This document shows positions 51,451 through 60,367 of a stretch of 64,000 nucleotides of DNA, in pieces. Source of the DNA: JAVVHH01 sp963835135 (GTDB lineage: Bacteria; Pseudomonadota; Alphaproteobacteria; Acetobacterales; Acetobacteraceae); contig CAWIEF010000002.1 of the NCBI GenBank assembly GCA_963835135.1, forward strand, positions 186,001 to 250,000. Reading direction: 5' to 3'. The stretch's first letter is position 1. Every line of letters starts with the position of its first letter. Made by a program: the position numbers and the translations under genes. The notes under the pieces were generated by a model. That model worked only from the letters and a program-made list of their open reading frames with translations. It searched no databases and had not been told where the DNA came from.

Positions 51451-52500
51451 ATGGCGGACAGCGAAGACCGCACACTCGCAGCAACCGACCACCGGCGTCA
51501 GCAGGCTCGGGACGAAGGGCAAGCGGCAGTGTCGCGCGAGATCGTCGCCGTGAGCGGCTTGGCCGCCGTGACGCTCCTGCTCGCGATCATGGCGCCTGGC
51601 CTCGTCAGCTCGTTGGGAAAACGCTTGGTCCCGATGCTGGCGAACCCGGCCGCCGATCCGAGCGCCGCCCTCCGACAAGCAGGCATGGCCATCCTTTTGA
51701 CCGTTCTGCCGATCGCGGGCGCGACAGCACTGGCGGGGAGCGCCGCTGTCCTGCTTCAGACCGGTTGGCTGTTTCATACGCACGCGCTCATGCCCGATCT
51801 TGCCAGGCTGGACCCTCGCCGTGGGCTGAAGAAGGTGTTCGGGATCAGCAACGCGGTCGAGGCGGCGAAAGCGCTCGCGAAAGTGTCGGTTGTCGGATGG
51901 GCCGTGTGGCACGTCGTCTCCGGCGCTCTTGCAACGATCGCCAACACGCTCTCGCTTACGACGCCCGCCATGCTCGATCGCCTCGCCCGCGACACGTTGC
52001 ACGTGTCGATCACCGTTTTGGCGTGTCAATGCGCGATCGCGTTGTTCGATGTCGGCTGGACTCGGTTCCGGTTCAACCGTCAGCTCCGCATGTCTCTCGA
52101 AGACATCAAACAAGAACAAAAAGAGATGAACGGCGATCCACGCCTGAAGGCGAAGATCAAGCAGATGCGAACCGCTCGTGCGCGCCGCCGCATGATCGCC
52201 GCCGTCGCCAAAGCCACCGTCGTCGTGACCAACCCAACCCACTATGCGGTCGCACTGAGCTACGACCGTGGCAGCCGCTCCGCCCCCAAGATCGTCGCCA
52301 AAGGCATGGATGAGCTTGCCGCAAGGATCCGTGAAGCCGCCGAGAAGCACGGCGTCCCGCTCGTGCCCAACCCTCCGCTTGCCCGGGCACTGCATACGCT
52401 CGAGCTCGACGCCGAGGTTCCGGCGGAACATTTCAAAGCAGTCGCCGAAATCATCGCATTCGTTTGGCGCTTGAGGACGCCCACCCGCGCCGCTTCCTAG
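51451..52500 (+). CDS. flhB: flagellar export switch protein FlhB
   Basis: A 349-residue protein with four membrane helices and a cytoplasmic domain that cuts itself at NPTH (261-264), switching export from rod/hook to filament substrates. DIKQEQKEMNGDPRLKAKIK just before the cleavage domain is a strong family block. It closes the operon. The N-terminal 28 residues are charged, as usual. Confidence 0.96.
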   Translation: MADSEDRTLAATDHRRQQARDEGQAAVSREIVAVSGLAAVTLLLAIMAPGLVSSLGKRLVPMLANPAADPSAALRQAGMAILLTVLPIAGATALAGSAAVLLQTGWLFHTHALMPDLARLDPRRGLKKVFGISNAVEAAKALAKVSVVGWAVWHVVSGALATIANTLSLTTPAMLDRLARDTLHVSITVLACQCAIALFDVGWTRFRFNRQLRMSLEDIKQEQKEMNGDPRLKAKIKQMRTARARRRMIAAVAKATVVVTNPTHYAVALSYDRGSRSAPKIVAKGMDELAARIREAAEKHGVPLVPNPPLARALHTLELDAEVPAEHFKAVAEIIAFVWRLRTPTRAAS

Positions 52501-52561
52501 CCTCTGGAAACCAGCTTCCAACCGCGCCACTCTATCGAAAAGAGTAGGGAGCAGCGAGCCT

Positions 52562-54202
52562 ATGGATGTCGGGACCAGTCCCAACCGGGACAGCTGTGCT
52601 GCAGCAGCCAATTTCGATGCGCTGATCGTCGGCGCCGGGTTTGCAGGATTGTATCAGCTCCATGTCCTTCGGGACAAACTGAAGCTGAATGCCCGCGTCC
52701 TCGAAGCAGCCGATGGTGTGGGTGGCACCTGGTACTGGAACCGCTACCCGGGCGCGCGCTGCGACTCCGAGAGCTTCTACTACTCCTATAGCTTTTCGCC
52801 CGAACTCGAGCAGGAATGGGAATGGACCGAGCGCTATCCTGAGCAGCCGGAGATCCTCCGTTATCTCAATCACGTCGCCGACCGGTTCGACCTCCGCCCC
52901 GACATCCAACTCGGCACTCGCGTAATCGCGGCCAAGTTCGACCGCCTGACGAACCGCTGGACTGTTTTGACGGAAGCCGGCGACCGCTACACCGCGCAAT
53001 TCCTCATCACAGCCGTCGGCTGTCTCTCGACCGCGAACCTACCGCGCATCCCCGGCGTCGGCAGCTTCCAGGGTGAGACCTATCACACCGGACTTTGGCC
53101 CCATGAGGGGGTCGACTTCTCCGGCAAGCGCGTCGGCCAAATCGGCACCGGATCCACCGGAATCCAGGCCGTTCCCGTGATCGCCGCAACCGCGAAGCAT
53201 CTGACCGTGTTTCAGCGCACGCCGAACTACAGCGTCCCCGCCCGAAACGCCCCCATGTCGGCTGAGGAGCAGCGCGCGATCAAGGCAAACTACCAGGCCA
53301 TTCGCGACAAAACCCGCTCGACCTCAAACGGTCATCCCTGGGACATTTCGCCCGACAGCGCGCTCGATCTGGACGACACGACCCGGCGCGCCCGCTATGA
53401 GGCGGCGTGGGAGAAGGGGGGCCTACGCTTCCGCGCCGCCTTCCGCGACGTGCTCACCTCCCCCGAGGCCAACGAAACGGCCGCCGAATTCATCCGCGAG
53501 AAGATCCGGCACATCGTCCGCGACCCCGTCACCGCCGAACGTCTCACCCCGCGCGATCACCCTTTCGCCGCCAAACGCCCCCCGATCGATACGGCGTATT
53601 TCGAGACGTTCAACCGCGACAACGTCACTCTGGTCGACCTCCGCAGCACGCCGATTGAGGCGATCGTCCCAGAAGGCGTCCGCACCAGCGCGCACACTGT
53701 CGAACTCGACGTCCTTGTCTACGCGACCGGATTCGACGCGATGACGGGGCCGCTGCTCGCGCTCAATATCGAGGGCGAGCACGGTCGGACATTGCGGTCC
53801 GAGTGGGGAGCCGGTCCGATCTCATATCTCGGTCTGCAGATCCCGGGGTTTCCAAACCTGTTCACCATCACTGGCCCCGGCAGCCCCTCGGTCCTGACAA
53901 ACATGCCGACTGCGATTGAGCAACACGTCGACTGGATCGCCGAGTGCATCGCCCACATGCGCCAGGTCGGAGCGACGCGGATCGAGGCCGAGCCGGCGGC
54001 GGCCGAAGCCTGGAGGGTGGAGACGACCCGCGCTGCGGACGCCACCCTGCTCCCGATGGCCTCGTCATCCTGGTATCTCGGCGCCAACGTTCCGGGCAAG
54101 CCACGCGTCTTCATGCCGTATGCGGGCGGGATGGCTCACTATGCCGAGATGTGCCGCAAGATCGCGGCGGACGGCTACCCGGGCTTCAGCTTGTCATCTT
54201 GA
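52562..54202 (+). CDS. Baeyer-Villiger-type flavin monooxygenase
   Basis: A 546-residue type I Baeyer-Villiger monooxygenase, which inserts oxygen next to a ketone using FAD and NADPH. The FAD motif GAGFAG is at 24-29, the BVMO fingerprint F-x-G-x3-H-x3-W-P at 169-180 (FQGETYHTGLWP), and the NADPH motif GTGSTG at 195-200. The WNRYPGARCDSES block is typical of cyclohexanone/phenylacetone monooxygenase relatives. It stands alone downstream of flhB. Substrate unknown. Confidence 0.94.
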   Translation: MDVGTSPNRDSCAAAANFDALIVGAGFAGLYQLHVLRDKLKLNARVLEAADGVGGTWYWNRYPGARCDSESFYYSYSFSPELEQEWEWTERYPEQPEILRYLNHVADRFDLRPDIQLGTRVIAAKFDRLTNRWTVLTEAGDRYTAQFLITAVGCLSTANLPRIPGVGSFQGETYHTGLWPHEGVDFSGKRVGQIGTGSTGIQAVPVIAATAKHLTVFQRTPNYSVPARNAPMSAEEQRAIKANYQAIRDKTRSTSNGHPWDISPDSALDLDDTTRRARYEAAWEKGGLRFRAAFRDVLTSPEANETAAEFIREKIRHIVRDPVTAERLTPRDHPFAAKRPPIDTAYFETFNRDNVTLVDLRSTPIEAIVPEGVRTSAHTVELDVLVYATGFDAMTGPLLALNIEGEHGRTLRSEWGAGPISYLGLQIPGFPNLFTITGPGSPSVLTNMPTAIEQHVDWIAECIAHMRQVGATRIEAEPAAAEAWRVETTRAADATLLPMASSSWYLGANVPGKPRVFMPYAGGMAHYAEMCRKIAADGYPGFSLSS

Positions 54203-54523
54203 TCAGTCCTGCCCGTCGACCGTCTGGATGACCTCGAACCCCTCGAACTCAGGGTGCCCGGCATACATCGGCTTGGTCCCGCCAGCGCCGCGATGCGCGG
54301 CCCGGAACGCCTCCGACGTCGTCCAAGCTTCGAACGCTGGCCGATCACGCCAGATCGTGTGGGACGAGTATAGGATGTGGTCGTCCTTGGCTGGGCCGCG
54401 GAGCAGATGGAACTCCACAAAGCCCGGAACGGACGCGAGATGGGAATCTCGATTGAGCCAAACCTGCTCAAAATCCTGCTCCGCACCCGGCAACACTTTG
54501 AAACGGTTCATCGCGATGAACAT
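54203..54523 (-). CDS. ABM-domain monooxygenase, HmoA/IsdG-like
   Basis: A 106-residue ferredoxin-like protein of the antibiotic-biosynthesis-monooxygenase family. The start MFIAMNRFKVLPGAEQDFEQ and VPGFVEFHLLRGP match the haem-degrading HmoA/MhuD branch, but the key haem ligand His cannot be assigned with certainty from sequence alone (a HTIW segment is present). GAGAAGG lies eight bases before the ATG. It is divergent from the SOUL-family lipoprotein gene, another haem-linked family. Confidence 0.82.
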   Translation of the reverse strand: MFIAMNRFKVLPGAEQDFEQVWLNRDSHLASVPGFVEFHLLRGPAKDDHILYSSHTIWRDRPAFEAWTTSEAFRAAHRGAGGTKPMYAGHPEFEGFEVIQTVDGQD

Positions 54524-54656
54524 GGCTCGACCCTTCTCCGACTGCGTGACACATGGCCCCACCCCGCCGGGTTTCACCACCCCGCGCGGCGCCGCACGTC
54601 CGTCCAGCAACGGAACCCGACCCGGCCCGTTCACATCCCACTCACGCGGCACCCAC

Positions 54657-55304
54657 ATGCGAGGCGTCATGGTCGCAATCGTTTCCGGATTGCTTTCGGC
54701 CGGCTGCTCCGTCTTCGGCATCCGCAACGAGCAAACCCCGGCCTACACGGTCGAACGGACGATCGGCCCATCCGGCTACGGCGTCGAGCTTCGCCGCTAC
54801 GGTCCGCGCCTGGCCGCCGAAGTCACCGTTTCCGGCAGCGAGGGCGAGGCTCGGAGCAGAGGCTTCCAGACCCTCGCTGGCTACATCTTCGGTGGCAACA
54901 CCGCCAAGACGTCGATTGCGATGACCGCGCCGGTTGCTCAATCGAAGGCGCCGTCGGGCCAGTCGATCGCCATGACCGCTCCGGTGAGCCAATCCCAAAC
55001 CACCGACGGCCAATGGCGGATCCGCTTCTTCATGCCGGCCCAGTACACGCCCGAAACCCTGCCGCGCCCGAACGACACCTCCGTCCAGATCGTCACCGTT
55101 CCGCCCGAGCGGATCGCCGTGCTGCGGTATTCCGGCAGCATCGGCGCGGCCCCGGTCCATGAGGCGGAGCGCCGCCTGTTGCAGGCCCTCGACGGCAGCG
55201 GATTGAGCCCGGTTGGTGAACCGTTCACATGGTTCTACGATCCGCCCTGGACGCTGCCGCCGCTGCGCCGCAACGAGGCCGCCGTGCTCGTTCAGCCCGG
55301 CTGA
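54657..55304 (+). CDS. SOUL-family haem-binding lipoprotein
   Basis: A 215-residue protein with a lipoprotein signal whose lipobox is LSAGC, so it is probably membrane-anchored in the periplasm. The SOUL fold is shown by GYGVELRRYGPRLAAEVTV, GGNTAKTSIAMTAPV and AMTAPVSQS (a repeated AMTAPV), and RIRFFMPAQYT. SOUL proteins bind haem or similar ligands. The start may be ATG 54657 or 54669. It is followed by a small protein gene with a strong ribosome site. Confidence 0.9.
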   Translation: MRGVMVAIVSGLLSAGCSVFGIRNEQTPAYTVERTIGPSGYGVELRRYGPRLAAEVTVSGSEGEARSRGFQTLAGYIFGGNTAKTSIAMTAPVAQSKAPSGQSIAMTAPVSQSQTTDGQWRIRFFMPAQYTPETLPRPNDTSVQIVTVPPERIAVLRYSGSIGAAPVHEAERRLLQALDGSGLSPVGEPFTWFYDPPWTLPPLRRNEAAVLVQPG

Positions 55305-55346
55305 AACCTCATGTGCGCCAAACGTTAGGGCAGGAGGAGAACCGAC

Positions 55347-55502
55347 ATGAAACAGCCGCACACCGAAAAGGCCATCGACCACACGGACGACGACCAGAAT
55401 ACGGGAAACCACAAGAAGCCGGGCGCCAAAGAGGCGGGGGGCGCCGACAAGTTCGGTGGAACCCGCAAGGGCGCCGAGAACGTGGAACCGACCAAGTCGT
55501 AA
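55347..55502 (+). CDS. small hydrophilic protein (51 residues)
   Basis: A 51-residue protein starting MKQPHTEKAIDHTDDD, very rich in Lys, Gly, Asp, Glu and Asn and without hydrophobic stretches, so probably disordered. The ribosome site CAGGAGGAGA ahead of the ATG is the best in this region. The part KFGGTRKGAENVEPTKS recalls small stress-related Gly/Lys-rich proteins, but no family is assigned. The D-aminopeptidase GTG starts four bases after its stop. Confidence 0.6.
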   Translation: MKQPHTEKAIDHTDDDQNTGNHKKPGAKEAGGADKFGGTRKGAENVEPTKS

Positions 55503-55506
55503 GTCG

Positions 55507-57072
55507 GTGCCGGCCGCGCCGGGTATCGAACACGTCGCGGCCGGCTTGGCCGCGCGCTTCCCAGGCCCCGGTGGCGCCTGCGCCGTCGTGCGCGACGGGC
55601 ACGTCGTTGTACGGCACAGCTGGGGCTGGGCTGACGCCGAGCGGCGCATTCCGTTCACGCCGCAGACGCTGTTTCGCATCTGCTCGATTACCAAGCAATT
55701 CACCTGCGCCACCGCTCTCGCCACGGTCGGCGACCTCGCTGACCTTGATGCCGGGGTCCGTGCCCATCTCCCCAGCCTGGCCGTGCCGGCGCCCACGGCG
55801 GCGCATCTCTGCCACAATCAATCCGGCCTGCGTGACTATTGGGCGGTGGCGATGCTGCACGGGGCGCCTGCGGAGTCCGCCTTCGGCGAGGTCGATGCCG
55901 CCCGGATCATCCACGATACGCGCACCCTGCAGTTCAGCCCCGGCACCCGCTACTCCTATTGCAATCAGAACTTCCGCATCCTCTCGAACCTGATCCAGCA
56001 GCGGTCCGGCCGCTCCTTCGGCGAGTTGCTCCGGGCCAAGCTGTTCGACCCGGCCGGTATGCAGACTGCGCTGCTCGCCGCCGATACGACCGCGTTGCCC
56101 GATGGCGCGACAGGCTACGAGGGCAGCCAAGCTACCGGCTTCCGGCCCGCCAGGAACCGGATCGTCTGGACAGGAGACGCCGGTATCGCTGCATCGCTCG
56201 ACGACATGATCGCCTGGGAGCGCAGCATCGACCGCACGCGGGACGACCCGGCCGCGCTCTATAGCCGGCTCTCCGCCCCGGTCGCATTCGCGGACGGCAC
56301 AGCCGCGCAATATGGCTTCGGCCTCGGCCGCCACACCCTGCATGGCCGGGCGGTGACCTCGCATGGCGGCGCGTTGCGGGGCTGGCGGAGCCACCGTCTG
56401 CATGCCACGGCCGATCGTCTCTCCGTCGTGGTCCTGTTCAACCACATGGCCGAGGCGCATCAGGCGGCCCGCGCGCTATTGGCGGCCGCTCTCGGCGAAA
56501 CGGACGAGCCGCCGGCTCCTGCGGACGCAGCGGCGGCTCTGCCGATGGGGGCCTATGTCGAGCCCGAGACCGGCCTCTCGGTCCGGCTTGAGCCGGGACC
56601 GCCCGGAAAACTGCTCCTCCGCTACGATCGCTTCCCTGAAGCGCTCGCCTTGAATGCCGACGGGTCCGCCGGGTCGGCCGACGCCGTCCTGATCCGCCCC
56701 GATGGCAATACGGTCTGGATGGATCGCGCCGCCGACCACCAATCGACCCGGCTCATCCCACAGGCGGCACAGCCGGTCCGCACCGACGTCGCCGGAACCT
56801 ACCGGTGCCAGGAACTGGGCGCCGAACTGACCATCGTTGAGGCCGGAGGCACGCTGTATGGCGCGTTTTCCGGCGTCCTCGGTCGGGGCCGGATGGAACT
56901 GCTCGACCTCGTCGCCGCCGACATATGGGCGCTCCCGTGCCCCCGCGCCCTCGATCACACCCCGCCGGGGGACTGGACCCTCGCCATCCACCGTGGCGCG
57001 GATGGGCGGGCAGCCTCGATCGGTGTCGGCTGCTGGCTCGCGCGCGGTCTTCACTACGACCGCGTGTCGTAG
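55507..57072 (+). CDS. dap: D-aminopeptidase (penicillin-binding-protein fold)
   Basis: A 521-residue serine peptidase closely resembling Ochrobactrum anthropi DAP, which removes N-terminal D-alanine-type residues. The catalytic set is Ser60-x2-Lys63 (SITK), Tyr151-Cys-Asn153 (SYCNQNF) and His286 (SHGGALRGWR). CHNQSGLRDYW and VGCWLARGLHY are shared with DAP, and the length is nearly the same, including the two C-terminal lipocalin-like domains. No signal peptide, so it is cytoplasmic. The GTG at 55507 aligns with the normal N-terminus. Confidence 0.92.
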   Translation: MPAAPGIEHVAAGLAARFPGPGGACAVVRDGHVVVRHSWGWADAERRIPFTPQTLFRICSITKQFTCATALATVGDLADLDAGVRAHLPSLAVPAPTAAHLCHNQSGLRDYWAVAMLHGAPAESAFGEVDAARIIHDTRTLQFSPGTRYSYCNQNFRILSNLIQQRSGRSFGELLRAKLFDPAGMQTALLAADTTALPDGATGYEGSQATGFRPARNRIVWTGDAGIAASLDDMIAWERSIDRTRDDPAALYSRLSAPVAFADGTAAQYGFGLGRHTLHGRAVTSHGGALRGWRSHRLHATADRLSVVVLFNHMAEAHQAARALLAAALGETDEPPAPADAAAALPMGAYVEPETGLSVRLEPGPPGKLLLRYDRFPEALALNADGSAGSADAVLIRPDGNTVWMDRAADHQSTRLIPQAAQPVRTDVAGTYRCQELGAELTIVEAGGTLYGAFSGVLGRGRMELLDLVAADIWALPCPRALDHTPPGDWTLAIHRGADGRAASIGVGCWLARGLHYDRVS

Positions 57073-57074
57073 CC

Positions 57075-57785
57075 CTACATCGCCAGGTAGCGGCTGCGCA
57101 CGTCCGCGTTCGCCCGCAACCCGGCGGCGTCGTCTCGATACACGATCGTCCCCTTGTCGATGACGACCGCGGCAGAGGCGACGCCGAGGCAGAAATGCAT
57201 GTTCTGCTCCGCAATCAGGATGGTGGACCCCGCGCGCCCCAACTCCCGCAGCAGATCTCCGATGGCACTCACCACGATCGGCGCCAGTCCCTCGCTCGGC
57301 TCATCCAGCAGCAGCACCGTCGGGTTGCCCATCAGCGCGCGCCCGATCGCCAGCATTTGCTGCTCACCTCCCGACAGCCGCCCGGCCGCGCGGCTCCGCA
57401 ACCGCTCCAGCAACGGAAGTTGCCGCCAGATGCGCTTGACGGTCCAAGCATCCTCGCCACCGGGACCCTTCTTGGCCGCGATGGCCAGGTTGTCCTCCAC
57501 GCTATGGTCGGGGAAGACCTGCCGGTCCTCCGGCACATACGCCAGGCCCATCCGCGCCATCACGTAAGGCCGCGCGCCCGTCACATCGCGACCGCCGAAC
57601 CGGATCCGCCCCGCCCGCGCCGGCAAAAACCCCGCAATCGCCTTCATCGTCGTGCTCTTCCCGGCCCCGTTGCGGCCCAACAGCGCCAGCGTCGATCCCT
57701 GCTCCAGCGAAAGGCTCATCCCGAACAGCACCTGGCTGGCGCCATAGCGGACGTCGAGTGCGTCGATCTCGAGGGCGGGGCTCAC
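57075..57785 (-). CDS. livF: branched-chain amino-acid-type ABC transporter, ATPase LivF
   Basis: One of two ATPases of a Liv/HAAT-type importer, 236 residues. Walker A GRNGAGKS is at 37-44, the signature LSGGEQQMLAIGRAL and Walker B LLLDEPSEGLAP are intact. MARMGLAYVPEDRQVFPDHSV is typical of LivF. The GTG start overlaps the livG stop (GTGA). Last gene of the operon; convergent with dap with two bases between. Confidence 0.94.
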   Translation of the reverse strand: MSPALEIDALDVRYGASQVLFGMSLSLEQGSTLALLGRNGAGKSTTMKAIAGFLPARAGRIRFGGRDVTGARPYVMARMGLAYVPEDRQVFPDHSVEDNLAIAAKKGPGGEDAWTVKRIWRQLPLLERLRSRAAGRLSGGEQQMLAIGRALMGNPTVLLLDEPSEGLAPIVVSAIGDLLRELGRAGSTILIAEQNMHFCLGVASAAVVIDKGTIVYRDDAAGLRANADVRSRYLAM

Positions 57786-58531
57786 CCGTGCGCCTCGTCG
57801 CCGAGATAGGCGGAGATGACGGCCGGGTTGGCCCGGATCTCGTCCGGGGTTCCCTCGGCCAACACCCGCCCGTAGCACAACACCCTGATCGTGCTCGCGA
57901 TCTTGAACACGATGTCCATGTCGTGTTCGATGAACACCAGCGTCAGCCCGCCGCGCGCCCACAGGCGCTGCACCTGCTCGATCATGCGCCAGCGCTCGTC
58001 CGGGCCCATCCCCGCGGTCGGTTCGTCGAGCAGCAGCACGCTCGGCTCGAGCGCTAGGGCCAGCGCGATATCCAGCAGCTTCTGATCTCCGTGCGACAGC
58101 GACGATGACACGGTCTCCGCTTGATCCGCCAAATTGAGCAGCTCGGCCACCTCGAGTGCCCGCGTCCGCGCCCCGCGCGGCGGGAAGCGGCGGCCCAGCC
58201 CGGCCCATTCGCCCCGATGCGCCGCGACCGCCGCCATCAGGTTTTCGACCACTGTCATGGTCGGAAAGAAGCTTGCCACCTGGAACGCGCGCCCGATCCC
58301 ATGCCGCACGATCTTGCTGCGCGACAAGCCGGTCAGCCCGATCCCATTCAGCCGCACCGCGCCGCCATCCGGCCGGATCGCGCCCGAGATCAGGTTGAAC
58401 AACGTGCTCTTGCCCGCCCCGTTCGGGCCGATCAATGCCGTCAGCGACCCACCTGGAAAACGCAGCGTCACATCGTCGATCGCCGCCACCCCGCCGAAGC
58501 GCTTGGTCAGCCCGGCAACTTCGAGAGTCAC
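57782..58531 (-). CDS. livG: branched-chain amino-acid-type ABC transporter, ATPase LivG
   Basis: Second ATPase of the importer, 249 residues. Walker A GPNGAGKS is at 35-42; the signature is degenerate (SLSHGDQKLLDIALAL in place of SGGQ), as is usual in LivG proteins; Walker B LLLDEPTAGMGP. It starts at a GTG overlapping the livM stop (GTGA), and its stop overlaps livF the same way. Confidence 0.94.
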   Translation of the reverse strand: MTLEVAGLTKRFGGVAAIDDVTLRFPGGSLTALIGPNGAGKSTLFNLISGAIRPDGGAVRLNGIGLTGLSRSKIVRHGIGRAFQVASFFPTMTVVENLMAAVAAHRGEWAGLGRRFPPRGARTRALEVAELLNLADQAETVSSSLSHGDQKLLDIALALALEPSVLLLDEPTAGMGPDERWRMIEQVQRLWARGGLTLVFIEHDMDIVFKIASTIRVLCYGRVLAEGTPDEIRANPAVISAYLGDEAHG

Positions 58532-59454
58532 ACGAACCGCCACGAGCGGACGACATCGAGCACGCCGCGCCGGAAGCCCAGCACGACCAGGAGGATCACG
58601 CACCCCAGCACGAGCCCATGGTACTCGGTGAACCGGCCCACGACATCGTTCAGCGCGAGAAGGATCAGCGTGCCGGTCAGCGGCCCCAAGAAGCTGCCGA
58701 TCCCGCCCAGCATGACGGCGAAGATCGCGTCGCCCGAGATCGTCCAGTTCGCCTGCTCGGGATACGCACCCGAGACGAACAGCGACCCCAGGATCCCGCC
58801 CAACGCGGCAAAGATCCCGGCGATCACGAACACCGTCAGCTTCGCCCGCGCGACCCCGATACCCAGGAACGCCGCTCGCGTCTCGTTGTCACGGATCATC
58901 CGCAAGCTCGTCCCAAGCGGACTCTGCATCACGTGCCGCATCAGCCATAGCCCGACCACCGCGACGACCACGCTGGCAACGTATAGATTGACGTGCTGGC
59001 CAAGATTGAAGCCGAACGGAGCCCGGCGCGGAATGCCGCCCTGCAGTCCCTGGTCACCGCCGGTCAGCGCGGACCACGCGATGATGATGCTATAGACCAA
59101 CATCTGCATCGCCAGCGTCGCGAACGCGAAATAGATCTGCCGCAGCCGGATGCAGATCCCGCCGACGACGACCGCGACCAAAGCCGCAGCCGCCAGCGTC
59201 CCAATCGCGGCCACCGGCAGCTCCACCTCGCTCCGCTGCATCGTCAGCGCGAAGCAATACGCGCCGAACCCGTAGAACAGCCCGTGTCCGAACGAGACCA
59301 GCCCGGTCCCGCCCACCAACAGGTTCAACGACGTGGCGAACAACGCCGTGGAAGCGACCCGGATCGCAAAGTCGAAGAAGCCCGGGCTCTCGACGACGAA
59401 CGGCACCGCGAGCAACACGGCAAGCACGACCGCCGCCACGACGAGGTCACGCAT
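58528..59454 (-). CDS. livM: branched-chain amino-acid-type ABC transporter, permease LivM
   Basis: A 308-residue permease with about eight to ten membrane helices. Family blocks are SLNLLVGGTGLVSFGHGLFYGFGAY and SPLGTSLRMIRDNETRAAFLGI (RAIRENE-type EAA loop). With LivH it forms the membrane channel. It begins on the base directly after the livH stop. Confidence 0.94.
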   Translation of the reverse strand: MRDLVVAAVVLAVLLAVPFVVESPGFFDFAIRVASTALFATSLNLLVGGTGLVSFGHGLFYGFGAYCFALTMQRSEVELPVAAIGTLAAAALVAVVVGGICIRLRQIYFAFATLAMQMLVYSIIIAWSALTGGDQGLQGGIPRRAPFGFNLGQHVNLYVASVVVAVVGLWLMRHVMQSPLGTSLRMIRDNETRAAFLGIGVARAKLTVFVIAGIFAALGGILGSLFVSGAYPEQANWTISGDAIFAVMLGGIGSFLGPLTGTLILLALNDVVGRFTEYHGLVLGCVILLVVLGFRRGVLDVVRSWRFV

Positions 59455-60357
59455 TCAGACGACCTCGCGACCGAACAGCCCAGTCGGCTTCAGCACGAGA
59501 ACCAAGATCATCGCGAGGTAAATCAGCCCTTCGGTGAAGCTCGGGAAGCCGATCGTTCCGAAGCCGCGGATCATCCCGATCCCGAGTGCTGCCAGCAACG
59601 CACCGCCGATCGATCCCATGCCGCCGATAACCGTCACGATGAAACTCTCGATCAGCACGGAAAAGCCCATCCCGGACGTGAGTGAGCGCACCGGAGCCGC
59701 CAGCCCGCCCGCAAGCCCGGCCAGCGCGCCCCCGAGCGCGAAGACCAGCGCGAACAACGCGTTGGTGTTGATCCCGAGCGCGGACACCATGGCCGGGTTA
59801 TGGGCGGAGGCGGTGATGATCTTGCCCCACCGCGTCTTCGCCAGCCCAAGGCCCAGCGCCGCCGCGATGGCCAGTGCGATCCCGATCAGCAGCAGGTAGA
59901 ACGGTGGCACGATCCCACCCCAGATGAACAGCGGCGGCACCCGGAAGCTCGGCGGCATGCCCATCGCCATAAAATCGGCGCCCCACACCAGCTTGACCAC
60001 GTCGTCGAAGATCAGGACGACCGCGTAGCAGACCAACAACTGCATCAGCACGTCCTGCCCATAGACCCGCGCGATCAGCAGCCGCTCGAACAACATCCCG
60101 AACACCGCCATCGCCAGCCCGGCTGCAACGACCGCCACGCCGTAGTGCCCGGTCCATCCCAATACCGAGTACGCGACATATCCGCCCAGCATGTAGAACG
60201 TGCCATGCGCGAAATTGACGATCTTCAGCACACCAAAGATCAGCGTCAGCCCCGCTGCCACCAGGAACAGCAGCAGCCCGGCGATCAACCCGCTCGTCGT
60301 CTGCGTCACCACGCACGCGGCACTGGTCACGCACCCGGCCAGCGCGTCCAGATCCAC
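59455..60357 (-). CDS. livH: branched-chain amino-acid-type ABC transporter, permease LivH
   Basis: A 300-residue permease with about eight helices. FGVLKIVNFAHGTFYMLGGY is the strong LivH signature, and MGSIGGALLAALGIGMI closes the domain. The N-terminal 20 residues, with two Cys, precede the first helix and may be exposed. It lies 10 bases after livK. Confidence 0.94.
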   Translation of the reverse strand: MDLDALAGCVTSAACVVTQTTSGLIAGLLLFLVAAGLTLIFGVLKIVNFAHGTFYMLGGYVAYSVLGWTGHYGVAVVAAGLAMAVFGMLFERLLIARVYGQDVLMQLLVCYAVVLIFDDVVKLVWGADFMAMGMPPSFRVPPLFIWGGIVPPFYLLLIGIALAIAAALGLGLAKTRWGKIITASAHNPAMVSALGINTNALFALVFALGGALAGLAGGLAAPVRSLTSGMGFSVLIESFIVTVIGGMGSIGGALLAALGIGMIRGFGTIGFPSFTEGLIYLAMILVLVLKPTGLFGREVV

Positions 60358-60367
60358 CGCAAGCGCC

